This document shows positions 35,710 to 44,419 of a DNA stretch of 64,000 nt, piece after piece. Every line of letters starts with the position of its first letter. The stretch's first letter is position 1. The notes below the pieces were generated by a model. It made no database searches and had not been told where the DNA came from. It saw nothing but the letters and a program-made list of their open reading frames with translations. The stretch covers positions 18,748 through 82,747 of the forward strand of contig CANGHW010000009.1 in the NCBI GenBank assembly GCA_947453695.1. Direction: 5' to 3'. The stretch is from Opitutia bacterium. Lineage in GTDB: Bacteria; Verrucomicrobiota; Verrucomicrobiia; Opitutales; Opitutaceae. The position numbers and the translations under genes were made by a program.

Positions 35710-36164
35710 CGCACGTGGATAAAACCGAAGCGGTTGGGTTAAGCGAGAAAAATCAGGGTTGAGATTGCTCCAGATACGTCTCCGAGAAGTCAGGCTATCG
35801 CGTTGTTGCGCAATGGTTCCTTTTCGGAACGAGAGATCGGTCGATGCTCATTTCGTTCGCCGGGGAGCGGTCACGGCCTTTACGGCATACTGATTGGGGA
35901 TGGTTTTATTCGCCGCAGAATTCCGCGCCATACTCAGACTCCATATAGAAACTCTCGTTGGTAGATTTTGAGTTACGCTGTAGGCGCCGTCTTTAAACGA
36001 TGGTTGGATTTTTTGTAGTATTCATTGGGCGATGCGTTGTGCATCGCCCCACGCTACCCAAATTTTCCTAGTCTGCGCTCGGCGGGGCATCCCGAAATTG
36101 ACGGCGCATGAAGCAGGCTTGTTTGCCGGCAAGGATTTGACTTGCCGCGTTTGATACCATAATT
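35710..36164. other. intergenic stretch between hicA and brnT
   Basis: About 455 bases with no gene I can support. It contains the promoter side of the second hicAB operon, a strong palindrome at 36027-36049 listed separately, and the brnT promoter at its right end. Confidence 0.4.
36027..36049. repeat. REP-like palindrome
   Basis: GGGCGATGC and GCATCGCCC form a perfect 9-bp stem around GTTGT. There is no T run after it on the plus strand, so it is not a plain terminator. Short palindromes of this kind (GGGCGAxxx...xxxTCGCCC next to CACGCTACCC) resemble dispersed REP/MITE-like repeats in other genomes. Only one copy is seen in this window. Confidence 0.45.
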
Positions 36165-36169
36165 ATGGT
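36156..36169. promoter_or_regulatory. palindromic operator-like site overlapping the brnT start
   Basis: ACCATAATTATGGT is a perfect 14-base inverted repeat. The ATG at 36165-36167 lies inside its right half, so a bound repressor would cover the start codon. It is the likely site of autoregulation by the BrnA-like protein. Confidence 0.6.
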
Positions 36170-36443
36170 TTCAAATGTGAAGTTCGATTGGGATCCGGTC
36201 AAAAGCACCAGCAATCAGGCAAAGCATGGCATCAGCTTGGCCGAGGCATGTGTTCTTTGGCAGGGTCCTGTCGTCACGCTCCCGTCAAGAAACCCGGACG
36301 AGTTACGGCATCTCGCCATCGGGCTAATTGAGGGGAAACACTGGACGGTGGTTTACGCCCCGCGCGGCGACCACCTACGACTCATCTCTGCGCGCCGCTC
36401 CCGCACCAATGAAAAAGCTCTCTTCCAAGAACTCATCAGCTAA
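36165..36443 (+). CDS. brnT: BrnT-type ribonuclease toxin
   Basis: A 92-residue RelE-fold toxin. It shows the BrnT pattern FDWDPVKSTSNQAKHGISLA, then EACVLWQGP, RHLAIGLIEGKHWTVVYAPR and the closing RLISARRSRTNEKALF. The start could be ATG 36165 or GTG 36177, which gives the more usual V/MKFDWDP beginning. BrnT acts as an RNase and is held by BrnA. The antitoxin-like gene starts within its last 35 bases. Confidence 0.9.
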   Translation: MVSNVKFDWDPVKSTSNQAKHGISLAEACVLWQGPVVTLPSRNPDELRHLAIGLIEGKHWTVVYAPRGDHLRLISARRSRTNEKALFQELIS

Positions 36444-36690
36444 GACGACTGAGTCCAACCTTGAATCGCGCTTCGCGAGCGGTCGCGACGTTCTGGACTA
36501 TTTTGATGCCGCACGCGCGGTAGTCACCCACGGTGGAGCACGTCCGGGAGCAGGCCGTAAACCGACCGGGAAATTACAGAAGACAGTGAAACTCTCTCCC
36601 CAGGCCATACGCCGTTTTCAGGCTTATGCCCGTCGCGAACGCCTGCCAGATTTCTCTGCGGCCCTTGAGGCAGCCTCGCGCGTCGTCTAG
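36409..36690 (+). CDS. brnA: BrnA-like antitoxin
   Basis: A 93-residue basic protein starting MKKLSSKNSSAKTTESNLES. The middle has GGARPGAGRKPTGKLQKTVK, an AT-hook-like GARPGAGRKP followed by a ribbon-helix-helix-like segment LSPQAIRRFQAYARRERLPD. Position after brnT, with a 35-base overlap, and the DNA-binding character support an antitoxin-repressor. It is not a close match to classical BrnA, so the name rests partly on context. Confidence 0.75.
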   Translation: MKKLSSKNSSAKTTESNLESRFASGRDVLDYFDAARAVVTHGGARPGAGRKPTGKLQKTVKLSPQAIRRFQAYARRERLPDFSAALEAASRVV

Positions 36691-36815
36691 GGACCATCAT
36701 GCATCCGTTCGAACTGCATCGTGGTTCGAGATTCAGACCGCGGCTTCCTCGTGCCGAATAGGTTCGATTTTGAGACACGCCATTTTTGATCCGGTCCTCT
36801 GGCACCAGCAACCCG

Positions 36816-37091
36816 CTAAGCCCATCGCATGCGCTGCACCTGCTTGCGGCTCACGCTCCAGCGTTCCCGGCGCTGCAGCGCAACGATCCGGCGTAAGCCG
36901 AAGCGTGGGTGCGCCGCCGACAACGCTTGGACGCTTGCCACCAGCCGAGACCGGTGCTCAGCCGGTGGCCGCGCCCGATAGCGATGCGTCGCCCGTGATA
37001 GCCCAAGATAGCGGCTGACCGCTCGCCCGGAACACAGGCCGCCTGCGACGGCAAAGGCGGCCATCTGGCGCTTGTGCCCCGGGCTCACCAT
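36816..37091 (-). pseudogene. IS3-family transposase OrfB, N-terminal fragment
   Basis: 91 residues, MVSPGHKRQMAAFAVAGGLC then SGRAVSRYLGLSRATHRYRA, AHPRFGLRRIVALQRRERWS and VSRKQVQRMRWA, then stop. This is the HTH_21-like head of OrfB; normal OrfB continues for about 180 more residues with the catalytic DDE domain. The frame stops just where RKQVxRLMR should lead into the integrase core. Confidence 0.8.
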
Positions 37092-37351
37092 TTTTGGGCT
37101 TTTATCGCCTCCAGCATCCGGTTCCTCAGCAGCAATTCTGCCAGCATCTTCTTCAGCTCGCTGTTCTCCTTCTCCAGTTCTTGCAGTCGCTTCGCCTCGT
37201 TGATGTCCATCATGCCAAACTCACGCTTCCAGCGGTGGAACGTGACTTCGGAAATGTTCCGGTCCTTGGAGACCTCGATGCTGCTTTTGCCTACGTCGGA
37301 CTCCCGCAGAATGCGGATCTTTTCCTTGGTCGTGTGTCGTTTGCCCTTCAT
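37085..37351 (-). CDS. IS3-family transposase OrfA
   Basis: An 88-residue helix-turn-helix protein: KEKIRILRESDVGKSSIEVS, RNISEVTFHRWKREFGMMDI, then a leucine-zipper-like ENSELKKMLAELLLRNRMLE. These are typical of IS3 OrfA. Its end overlaps the orfB start by 7 bases, across an A-rich AAAAATGG sequence suited to frameshifting or coupled restart. Confidence 0.9.
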   Translation of the reverse strand: MKGKRHTTKEKIRILRESDVGKSSIEVSKDRNISEVTFHRWKREFGMMDINEAKRLQELEKENSELKKMLAELLLRNRMLEAIKAQKW

Positions 37352-37489
37352 GATCTGGGTTCCTTTCTGCAGGCCCCAAACTGTTATCGCCAGCGGATCA
37401 GTTTCCGGCGGTCACCCCAGGTGGAGTATTGACCAACGTGAGGCGGGAATTTTATCAACCCGGATGTTGTCGGTGACTCTAGTGAGGTC

Positions 37490-40400
37490 TCACGGCACCT
37501 CATAGACTTCGATCAGGGCCTCGCCGGTGGCGCCGAGCACGCCAATCACTTGGACGGTATAAACCGAACCGGCGTCGAGGCTGAGCAGAATCGCGGCATC
37601 GCGACTGGAGGACAAGGGAAACGCACCGACTTTGGTGAACACAGGTGCCAGCGAAGAATCCCAGTCATCGTTGGCCGCGAGCAATGCCCCCTTGCTGTCA
37701 TACACGAAAAGCATCGGATCGCTCAAAGCACCGGCGACGCCGAATGCGGCCAAGGTCCCGCCCACGGCCCGGATCAGGAGCTGTTTCTTGCCCGTGCCCG
37801 AAATCCCAAAACCGGCGATCATGATATCGGCACCGGTGCCGACACGATTGCGCGCGGAGAGATTGATGAAACGACTGGCGGTCCCTCCTGTCACGTCATA
37901 GGCCTCCACCAGAATGGTTCCGCCGCCAGTGCCGCGTGCCTGCACGGTGAAGGCACCATTGAGCGGCTGACTGATGGCGGCATCGCGTGATTCGGCGCCG
38001 AAAGCAAATGCACCTACGGAAGTAAAAGTTCCCGTGAGGGCGGGTGACCAGTCATCATTGGCTGCGATCGGCAGCGTTCCGGTTGAATATAGCTCGAGCT
38101 TTGGGTCCGCCATTCCGGAGAGACCAAACTGGTTCAGCGCCGGCCCCACGCCGCGGATGAGTACACTTTTTCTCCCGCCATCAAGCACAGCGCCAACGAT
38201 CAGGGTCTGGCCTGCTGCCATCGTAGTTCGCACTGAGAGATTCGAGAGGGCGCTGGCCATCAGCGCCGTGGAAGTAACACCCACCGTCACCCCATCGCTC
38301 AGAACGCTACCCCAGGCGTTACTCACTTGCACCGAGTAAACGCCGTTGTCGTCCGCCTGAAGGTTGTTCAACGTGAGGGTGCTTGAGGTCTTGCCCGGCA
38401 AATCGACGTCGTCCTTCTGCCATTGGTAGGTTGGGTTGCCAGAGGCGGCCGCTGTCAGAGTCACGGATACCCCCGGTGTCGCAATCTGGCCGACGGGGTT
38501 GGTGGATACGACTGGGGTACCGGTTGGGGCCTTGTAAGTAGCATTGCCGGAGCCGGTGAAGGATCCCTTGTAAGACGTGCCATTGTATGTTCCAGCGTAA
38601 CTGCCGCTGGAGGTGTATGTCCCGGTCGTCGCTGATAGGAACGAGATCAGGACCATGCCATCTTCAGTCTCGGATCCATCGGCATCGGAGGTGGTCAGCC
38701 GGTAGACGATCCGCGCCGTTGTTGGTCCCGTGCGCGTGTAGGTGTAGGTGCCGCCCATGAATAACGTTTGGGAAAACACCTGGAAGCTTGCTGAATCATT
38801 GTAATTTCCCTGCAGAGTATCGGATACACGACCGGTATAGCTGATGAGGGCCCCTAGTTCGAGATAAGGAGGCGCGAAATTATTGATTGCCGGCGGCGCA
38901 GCTGCGGTCGCTGAGGCTGATACTGTCAGAGCCAACGTGCCGGTGCCGGTTCCGGTGGCATTGGTTGCAGTGAATATGATGGTCGATATCGCCGCGGCCG
39001 TTGGGGTTCCTGAAAGCACGCCGGTCGTCGTGTTGAACGAAAGTCCAGCCGGAAGGCCTGAAGCGGAAAGTGAGGTAGGCGATCCGCTGAAAGCGGCCGT
39101 ATAGGAAAACGATTGACCGACCGTGGCCGTGGCCGTGGTGCCTGAGCTCAGGGCAGGCTTGGTGCTGATGCCGCCCGCCGCGGCGACCGTGAGCGCCAAG
39201 TTGCCGGTGCCGCTGCCCGCCGCGTTGGTGGCGGTGAATACCACCGTATAGCTGCCCGCCGTCGTCGGGGTGCCCGAAAGCACGCCAGTGCTGGTGTTGA
39301 ACGCGAGCCCGGCCGGAACGCCGGTGGCGGACAGCGAAGTCGGCGAACCGCTGAACGTGGCGGTGTAGGTGAAGGTTTGGCCCGCAGTGGCGCTCGCGGA
39401 GGTGGCGCTGCTCAAGGCGGGCTTGGTCCCTGCGCTGGCGGAGACGGTTACTCGGGCACTGTTGCTCGTCACGGATCCGGCGAGGTTTGTGACCGTCACG
39501 GTGTAAGTGGCATCGTCTGCGGCGGTCACCGCCGTGAGACTCAACGTCGCGTTCGTGGCGCCAGTGATGGCCGTTCCGCTCTTCTTCCATTGGTAGGTGA
39601 GTGTCGGGCTGCCGGTAGCGACGACGGTCAGCGTGACATTGGCCCCTGGCGCGACGGTGGTCGCCGCCGGCTGCGTCGAGATGGAAGGGGGCGTGAGCGC
39701 GGGACCCGGCTTCCAAATCTCCAGCGTTTGGTTGGTCATGGCGCGCGCGAGTATGTTTGGGGTCGGGAAGAACCTGAAACAATTACCAGTGTAATTGGTT
39801 CCAGTGGTGTTGGGGTAGGTTTTGATGACCGAAATCATGTTGGGGTTACTCACGTCCACGGTATAGAACCAGTTGCCGAGGCTATCCCTTACGATCAGCA
39901 CATTGTTCGCGTATTGCACGGCACCGGGATGGGGAATTTGGCTGGTGACGGTGAAGTAGGTGGCGGTGCCGGCCTTCAAATCGACCGCATAAATGTAGGC
40001 AGGGCCAAGTCCCTCTGATGTCACCCATGCTCTGCCAGTTGAATCATCGAGGACGATGTCGTTTGGATCGCCGAGCATGTCGATGGTCCCCGTTGCTGTC
40101 AGGACTCCGCTCGCGCTCAGCGTTGAGAAATAACCCTTATAGTCGTCCACGGAAAAGATGATGTTTCCAGCGCCCACCATCCCCCGATAGCCCGAGCCCA
40201 CCATCGATATCGATCCGGCAACCGATATCGATCGCCCGGAGTCGAAGACTCTGAGAGTCATCATCCCCGAAAATCCGTCGTCGATGAAGACATAGTTACC
40301 AAAGACATCGACTTCGTTGGAGTTAAGACTGGGGTACTGGCCGTTGGCTTTGGGCGCCGTGGCGGCGTAGGTAATCTGGCGGGGACTCGTAGGCGTAGAT

Positions 40401-40792
40401 ATATCGAATACCGTGAATCCAAGCCCCACAGCATAGAGCCTGGTACCGTCAATTGCCAGTCGGTCGAAATAGCGGTCTGAGAAATCAAGTTCGGTGACCA
40501 AGGTGGGATTCGCTGGATCTGACACATTGTAAACCACTAGGGCACCACGGGGGGTGGATGAGCTTCCATTGCTATAGGCCACGTATAGCAGCGATCCTAC
40601 TAGCTGGGCGTCATTAGGCTTGGGCGTGCCGCTGGCTGACTTGATAAAGCTGATTGGCTGAATAACCGCAATGCGCTGAAAATCTCCCCCGCTTTGTGCG
40701 AGCAGAAAAGGTGTCAGGACCGCCAGAACCAGAACAAGTAGGGCTAGGCTTCGGTGCAGCACGGGGGTAGGGAGGTCAATGGAGGTGCACAT
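37490..40792 (-). CDS. large secreted protein with beta-propeller, Ig-like repeats and two Opitutaceae surface modules
   Basis: About 1100 residues. A signal peptide (LHRSLALLVLVLAVLTPFLL) is followed by an LVIVD-like propeller (about 45-370: GALVVYNVSDPANPTLVTEL, GFTVFDISTPTSPRQITY). Next come an Ig-like domain (PAATTVAPGANVTLTVVATG), two He_PIG-type putative Ig repeats (TFSGSPTSLSATGVPAGLAF then NTSTGVLSGTP, repeated almost exactly), a beta-strand domain and another Ig-like unit. It ends with two copies of the module also found at the end of the 28115-29455 protein (LSNLSVRTTMAAGQTLIVGA, SVLIRGVGPALNQFGLSG; then KQLLIRAVGGTLAAFGV, ending VYEVP). It is likely cell-surface or extracellular. 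The start could be 40831 instead of 40792. Confidence 0.85.
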   Translation of the reverse strand: MCTSIDLPTPVLHRSLALLVLVLAVLTPFLLAQSGGDFQRIAVIQPISFIKSASGTPKPNDAQLVGSLLYVAYSNGSSSTPRGALVVYNVSDPANPTLVTELDFSDRYFDRLAIDGTRLYAVGLGFTVFDISTPTSPRQITYAATAPKANGQYPSLNSNEVDVFGNYVFIDDGFSGMMTLRVFDSGRSISVAGSISMVGSGYRGMVGAGNIIFSVDDYKGYFSTLSASGVLTATGTIDMLGDPNDIVLDDSTGRAWVTSEGLGPAYIYAVDLKAGTATYFTVTSQIPHPGAVQYANNVLIVRDSLGNWFYTVDVSNPNMISVIKTYPNTTGTNYTGNCFRFFPTPNILARAMTNQTLEIWKPGPALTPPSISTQPAATTVAPGANVTLTVVATGSPTLTYQWKKSGTAITGATNATLSLTAVTAADDATYTVTVTNLAGSVTSNSARVTVSASAGTKPALSSATSASATAGQTFTYTATFSGSPTSLSATGVPAGLAFNTSTGVLSGTPTTAGSYTVVFTATNAAGSGTGNLALTVAAAGGISTKPALSSGTTATATVGQSFSYTAAFSGSPTSLSASGLPAGLSFNTTTGVLSGTPTAAAISTIIFTATNATGTGTGTLALTVSASATAAAPPAINNFAPPYLELGALISYTGRVSDTLQGNYNDSASFQVFSQTLFMGGTYTYTRTGPTTARIVYRLTTSDADGSETEDGMVLISFLSATTGTYTSSGSYAGTYNGTSYKGSFTGSGNATYKAPTGTPVVSTNPVGQIATPGVSVTLTAAASGNPTYQWQKDDVDLPGKTSSTLTLNNLQADDNGVYSVQVSNAWGSVLSDGVTVGVTSTALMASALSNLSVRTTMAAGQTLIVGAVLDGGRKSVLIRGVGPALNQFGLSGMADPKLELYSTGTLPIAANDDWSPALTGTFTSVGAFAFGAESRDAAISQPLNGAFTVQARGTGGGTILVEAYDVTGGTASRFINLSARNRVGTGADIMIAGFGISGTGKKQLLIRAVGGTLAAFGVAGALSDPMLFVYDSKGALLAANDDWDSSLAPVFTKVGAFPLSSSRDAAILLSLDAGSVYTVQVIGVLGATGEALIEVYEVP

Positions 40793-41725
40793 GGCGTGTA
40801 AGCAGCCAGAAAGCCCTCTGGGTATTTCCATACGCTGGAAGTAGTGCTGCTGGGGAGGAATAATATTTGTCCCAAAAGACCAGGCCCGATGAGAGCAGCA
40901 AAATTCTGGGCGAATAAAGCGATGGAAAAACGACTAAACATCGGATTCACAGAAACACTACAGCGACACTCCGTTAAGTAGTATAAGGTAAAATTAACTA
41001 AATTCAAAAGCAATGCCACCCGCGCAAGACAAAACTGCTACAGTCTTTTCCCTCCAAATTGAGCGGAAAACCTTACTCAATTATAGCTTCGCCGTAACCT
41101 TTAGCTATAGCCGAATTATCCCATCGATACACCGGGTTTCACTCAGGCCAACTTATCGGGAAGCTTTCTGCGCCGTCGTCGCCCACTCTATCAATTTCTT
41201 CAAGGCCGCGGAAACAGCCAACGCGAAAATCGTGTCCCAAGAGGCACCCGATTCAGAATATCGAAACTAGATCAGCGGTTTTGGCGCTCGAATATAGAAT
41301 CGGAGAAATGGGCTCGAAGTGCGCCAGATTGGCGTGGATTTTGAGTTTCAGAAATAACGCGTTCTAGCACGAGACGACGATCAGCGAGTTGCGACGCCGG
41401 CGTGATCGCGCAACTCGTCGAAAGATTCGCCGTGCAATTCGCCCGTGCCGGATAGGACCCATTCAGCACCGCGGCAGCGGAAGTCAGACCGACGGAGTGG
41501 GGGAATCTTCCCGAAAGGGCCCCCGTTTTTGGCACGGCAGATTTCAGTTCTTGCGGATCGATCAACCGCGTGAATGAGGAAGCATACGTTGTCCTCCCCG
41601 CATGGCAGCATGGGCTGTCCGGACCGGACAACTTTGGGGTAGTCGACAGATGGACGGGACGTGGCCGGCAGGAGGCTGGACCGAAAACGTTTGAGCGGCG
41701 CGAAGGGCGGATGGGCGCGGGCACG
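40793..41725. other. intergenic stretch of about 930 bases
   Basis: Bases 40850-41270 are A/T-rich, likely holding the promoter and leader of the surface-protein gene. A plus-strand frame at 41013-41270 (85 residues) and a minus-strand frame at 41272-41724 (150 residues) are open, but neither shows a family motif or protein-like composition. I list neither as a gene. Confidence 0.4.
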
Positions 41726-41753
41726 AAAAAGGCGTCGCGGGTGAGGCGACGCC
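41726..41753 (-). terminator. intrinsic terminator after cysI
   Basis: On the minus strand GGCGTCGC/GCGACGCC forms a perfect 8-bp stem (41731-41738 with 41746-41753) followed by TTTTT. It ends the cobA-chelatase-cysI operon 58 bases after the cysI stop. The loop (CTCACCC) is like that of the terminator at 24066. Confidence 0.8.
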
Positions 41754-41810
41754 GAGAAGGGAGGGCGGCAGGGTCAGCTGTTAAGCGCTCGCCGCCTAGA
41801 GGGGATGCGA

Positions 41811-43580
41811 TCAGGCCGGGGCGGCGGCAGCGGCTCCACCGACCTTGTCGTGGAAGTCAGACGGGGTGCCCGTTTGCTTCACGTAGCCGGTGCGGTGGAC
41901 GAAGTCGCCGAAGCGCTCGCCCCTGTTGCGCTCGAGGGCGTAGCGGCGGATGATCGGGCCGAGGGTGGCGACGATCTCCGTCTCCGGGACATTCGGTTTA
42001 TAGAGCGTATTGAGGCGGGAGCCGTTGAAGGCGGCGCCGAGGTAGATGTTGTATTTGCCAGGCGATTTGCCGACGAAGCCGATCTCGGCGAGGTAGGGTC
42101 GGCCGCATCCATTGGGGCAGCCCGTGATGCGGAGGGTAATTTCGTCGTGCCGGAGGCCGGCTGCTTCCAGCTCGTTTTCGAGGAGCGACACGAGTTCCGG
42201 GAGGTAGCGCTCGCTCTCGGCGAGGGCGAGGCCGCAGGTGGGCAAGGCGACGCACGACATGGCATTGCGGGCGAGGCCGGAAATGTCGTTGGCGGTGTCG
42301 AGGCCGTGCTTTTTCAGCAGGGCTTCGATCACGGGGCGCTCTTCGGGGCGGACGCCGGCGATGATGAGATTTTGATTCGCGGTGAGGCGGAAGTCGCCTT
42401 TGTGCGCGAGGGCGATCTCGCGCAGGGCCGTTTTGAGTTTCAGCTGGGCGGTGTCCTTGATGCGACCGCTCATGAGAAACAGGGTGTAGTGGCTGGTGCC
42501 GTTTTCCCCCTCTACCCAGCCGTAGCGATCGCCCATGTGGGTGAACTCGAAGGCGCGGGGCGAACCAAGACGGTAGCCGAGGCGACGTTCCACTTCCTCG
42601 CGGAACCAGACGATGCCGCGGTCGGCGATCGTATATTTGAGGCGGGCGTGCTTGCGGTCGGTGCGGTCGCCGAAATCGCGCTGGGTGGTGAGGATTTTTT
42701 CGGCGACGTCGGTGACCTGGTCGACGCGGCAGAAGCCGAGGACATCGGCAATGCGGGGGAAGGTCTCGGCCTGATTGTGCGACATGCCGAGGCCGCCGCC
42801 GACGGTGATGTTGAAGCCGAGGAGTTTCTTCCCGGAGGCATCAGGGATGGCGATGAAGCCGAGATCGTGGGCGTAGATGTCGACGTCGTTGGAGGGCGGG
42901 ACGGCGACGACGATCTTGAATTTACGGGGGAGATAGGTTGCGCCGTAGATCGGCTCGGACTCGGGCTCGCCGCCGGCGACGAGGGTGTCGCCGCCGACCC
43001 AGATCTCGTGATACGCCTTGGTGCGCGGCAGGAGGTGCTCGGAAATTGCCTTGGTGACCCGGTAGGTCTCCGCGTGCAGTTCGGACTGCTCGGGATTGGG
43101 GTTGCACATCACGTTGCGGTTGACGTCGCCGCAGGCGGCGAGCGTGTCGAGGAGGGCGCGGTTGACGGCGTTGATGGCGCCCCAGAGGTTGCCCTTGAGG
43201 ATGCCGTGAAACTGGAAGGCCTGACGGGTCGTGAGCTTGAGGGTGCCGTTGGCGTGCGAGTCCGCGAGGGCGTCGAGGGTGACCCATTGAGCGGGCGTGC
43301 AGACGCCGCCCGGCACGCGAATGCGGGCCATGAAGGAGAACGCTTTTTCCTTACCCTCCCTGCGGAGTTGGTTGCGGAGGTCGCGGTCGTCTTGCGCGTA
43401 GATGCCGTGGAATTTGGTGAGCTGGCTGCTGTCCTCCGAGATGCCGCCGGTGGATTGGTCGGCGAGGTCGCGGAGGATATTTCCGCGGAGGAAATTGGAG
43501 GAGGCCTTCAGGCCCTCGTTCTTGGCGAGAGGCTTGGCGGCGGGGGCGGGCGAGGCGGCGGGTGTGGCAGTGGAACTCAT
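41811..43580 (-). CDS. cysI: sulfite reductase haemoprotein (CysI)
   Basis: A 589-residue enzyme that reduces sulfite to sulfide with six electrons on a coupled sirohaem and [4Fe-4S] centre. The cluster ligands are Cys443 and Cys449 (CVALPTCGLAL) and Cys488 and Cys492 (GCPNGCGRPYL), in the canonical CX5C...CX3C layout. FHGIYAQDDRD, GVCTPAQW, LTTRQAFQFHG and NVMCNPNP support the substrate-binding part. No flavoprotein subunit (cysJ) is next to it, so electrons come from an unlinked CysJ or from ferredoxin. It overlaps the upstream chelatase gene by 4 bases. The Ala/Pro-rich first 16 residues are probably disordered. Confidence 0.95.
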   Translation of the reverse strand: MSSTATPAASPAPAAKPLAKNEGLKASSNFLRGNILRDLADQSTGGISEDSSQLTKFHGIYAQDDRDLRNQLRREGKEKAFSFMARIRVPGGVCTPAQWVTLDALADSHANGTLKLTTRQAFQFHGILKGNLWGAINAVNRALLDTLAACGDVNRNVMCNPNPEQSELHAETYRVTKAISEHLLPRTKAYHEIWVGGDTLVAGGEPESEPIYGATYLPRKFKIVVAVPPSNDVDIYAHDLGFIAIPDASGKKLLGFNITVGGGLGMSHNQAETFPRIADVLGFCRVDQVTDVAEKILTTQRDFGDRTDRKHARLKYTIADRGIVWFREEVERRLGYRLGSPRAFEFTHMGDRYGWVEGENGTSHYTLFLMSGRIKDTAQLKLKTALREIALAHKGDFRLTANQNLIIAGVRPEERPVIEALLKKHGLDTANDISGLARNAMSCVALPTCGLALAESERYLPELVSLLENELEAAGLRHDEITLRITGCPNGCGRPYLAEIGFVGKSPGKYNIYLGAAFNGSRLNTLYKPNVPETEIVATLGPIIRRYALERNRGERFGDFVHRTGYVKQTGTPSDFHDKVGGAAAAAPA

Positions 43581-44419
43581 GCGGAAAGAGGAGCGTGAAG
43601 GCGGGTAATGGTGGTGCGCAAGGCGGCAGCAAGGGCTGTCGCTGCGAGCGGATGGGTGCCGACGAGGTCGGTGAGATGGCAGCGGAGCGCGGGCAGAGCA
43701 GTCTCGGCGGTGCCGCAGATCTGCGCGATATCTCCACCGGGGCCGGCGTGACGGCCGGGGGAGAGAAAGAGCAGCGCAATCACGACATCGCGGGGAGCAC
43801 CGGTGGGGGAGGCACCGAGAGTGGCCAGTGCATCGGCGAGGAGCGGGTGATTGTGCGGGTGCTCTTCGCCCTCCATCGAGACGGCGGTGGCAGAGGCGAT
43901 CTCGGTGCCGAGGTGGGCGCGCACTTCGTCGGCGAGCCGATTGCGCAGAGCCGCCGAGGTGGGCGAGGGACCGCCATGGTCGACGACGAGCACGGGGGGG
44001 CGATCCAGCCCGGCGACGGAGATCGTGGCCCGGACGCGGGCAGCGACGATCTGCGAGATCACGCCGGCATCGGCGAGGCCGGAGGTGAAGGTAAACTCAA
44101 AAGGGGTGGCGGCGTGCTCGCGTTGGAGCTTTTCGAGGTCCTCCCGGAGCGAGGAACCAATGGCGCCCTGGGCACTGATGAAAAATGGCGTGAAGACGAA
44201 GTGCCGGCTGCCAGCGGCGACGTGGGCCCGCACGAAGGGCGCGAGGGTCACTCCGGGAGCGTCGCCATCGAGCGGGGAGAGGACGATGCGATCACTGTGC
44301 TTCCAGGAAACGGGATGCACGATGGTATCGATCTCGGCGGACAAGGTCGCGGCGACGGCGCGCAGATTGCGGGTCGCGGCAGGCTCGAGGGAGCCGTTGT
44401 CGATAACGGCAATCGTCAT
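43577..44419 (-). CDS. CbiX/SirB-type sirohydrochlorin chelatase
   Basis: A 280-residue two-domain CbiX-family protein that probably inserts Fe2+ into sirohydrochlorin to give sirohaem for CysI. Domain 1 starts MTIAVIDNGSLEPAATRNL and has FTPFFISAQGAIGSSLREDL. Domain 2 has PVLVVDHGGPSPTSAALRNR and LFLSPGRHAGPGGDIAQI, with His in the expected metal-handling places. It lies between cobA and cysI with 4-base overlaps on both sides, which ties it to sirohaem. A dedicated precorrin-2 dehydrogenase is not seen, so that step must be carried out elsewhere. Cobaltochelatase activity is the alternative. Confidence 0.85.
   Translation of the reverse strand: MTIAVIDNGSLEPAATRNLRAVAATLSAEIDTIVHPVSWKHSDRIVLSPLDGDAPGVTLAPFVRAHVAAGSRHFVFTPFFISAQGAIGSSLREDLEKLQREHAATPFEFTFTSGLADAGVISQIVAARVRATISVAGLDRPPVLVVDHGGPSPTSAALRNRLADEVRAHLGTEIASATAVSMEGEEHPHNHPLLADALATLGASPTGAPRDVVIALLFLSPGRHAGPGGDIAQICGTAETALPALRCHLTDLVGTHPLAATALAAALRTTITRLHAPLSA

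Larger units (their letters stand above)
36816..37351 (-). mobile_element. truncated IS3-family insertion sequence
   Basis: Contains an intact-looking orfA and only the first part of orfB. The DDE integrase core that should follow is absent: downstream of 36816 the sequence is unrelated. It sits between the brnTA module and the large surface-protein gene. I could not identify terminal inverted repeats or target-site duplications by eye. The copy is presumably inactive. Confidence 0.75.

Noticed and set aside
36700..36740. TGGTTCGAGATTC, resembling a tRNA T-loop
   Set aside because: The flanking bases do not form a T-stem and no acceptor or anticodon arm can be drawn.
41272..41724. A 150-codon minus-strand frame downstream of the surface-protein promoter region
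   Set aside because: No motif, no ribosome-binding site and no protein-like composition.
41805..43598. A 597-codon open frame on the plus strand opposite cysI
   Set aside because: High-GC coding DNA leaves long open antisense frames; cysI has full motif support and the antisense product is a low-complexity Glu/Val/Gly peptide.
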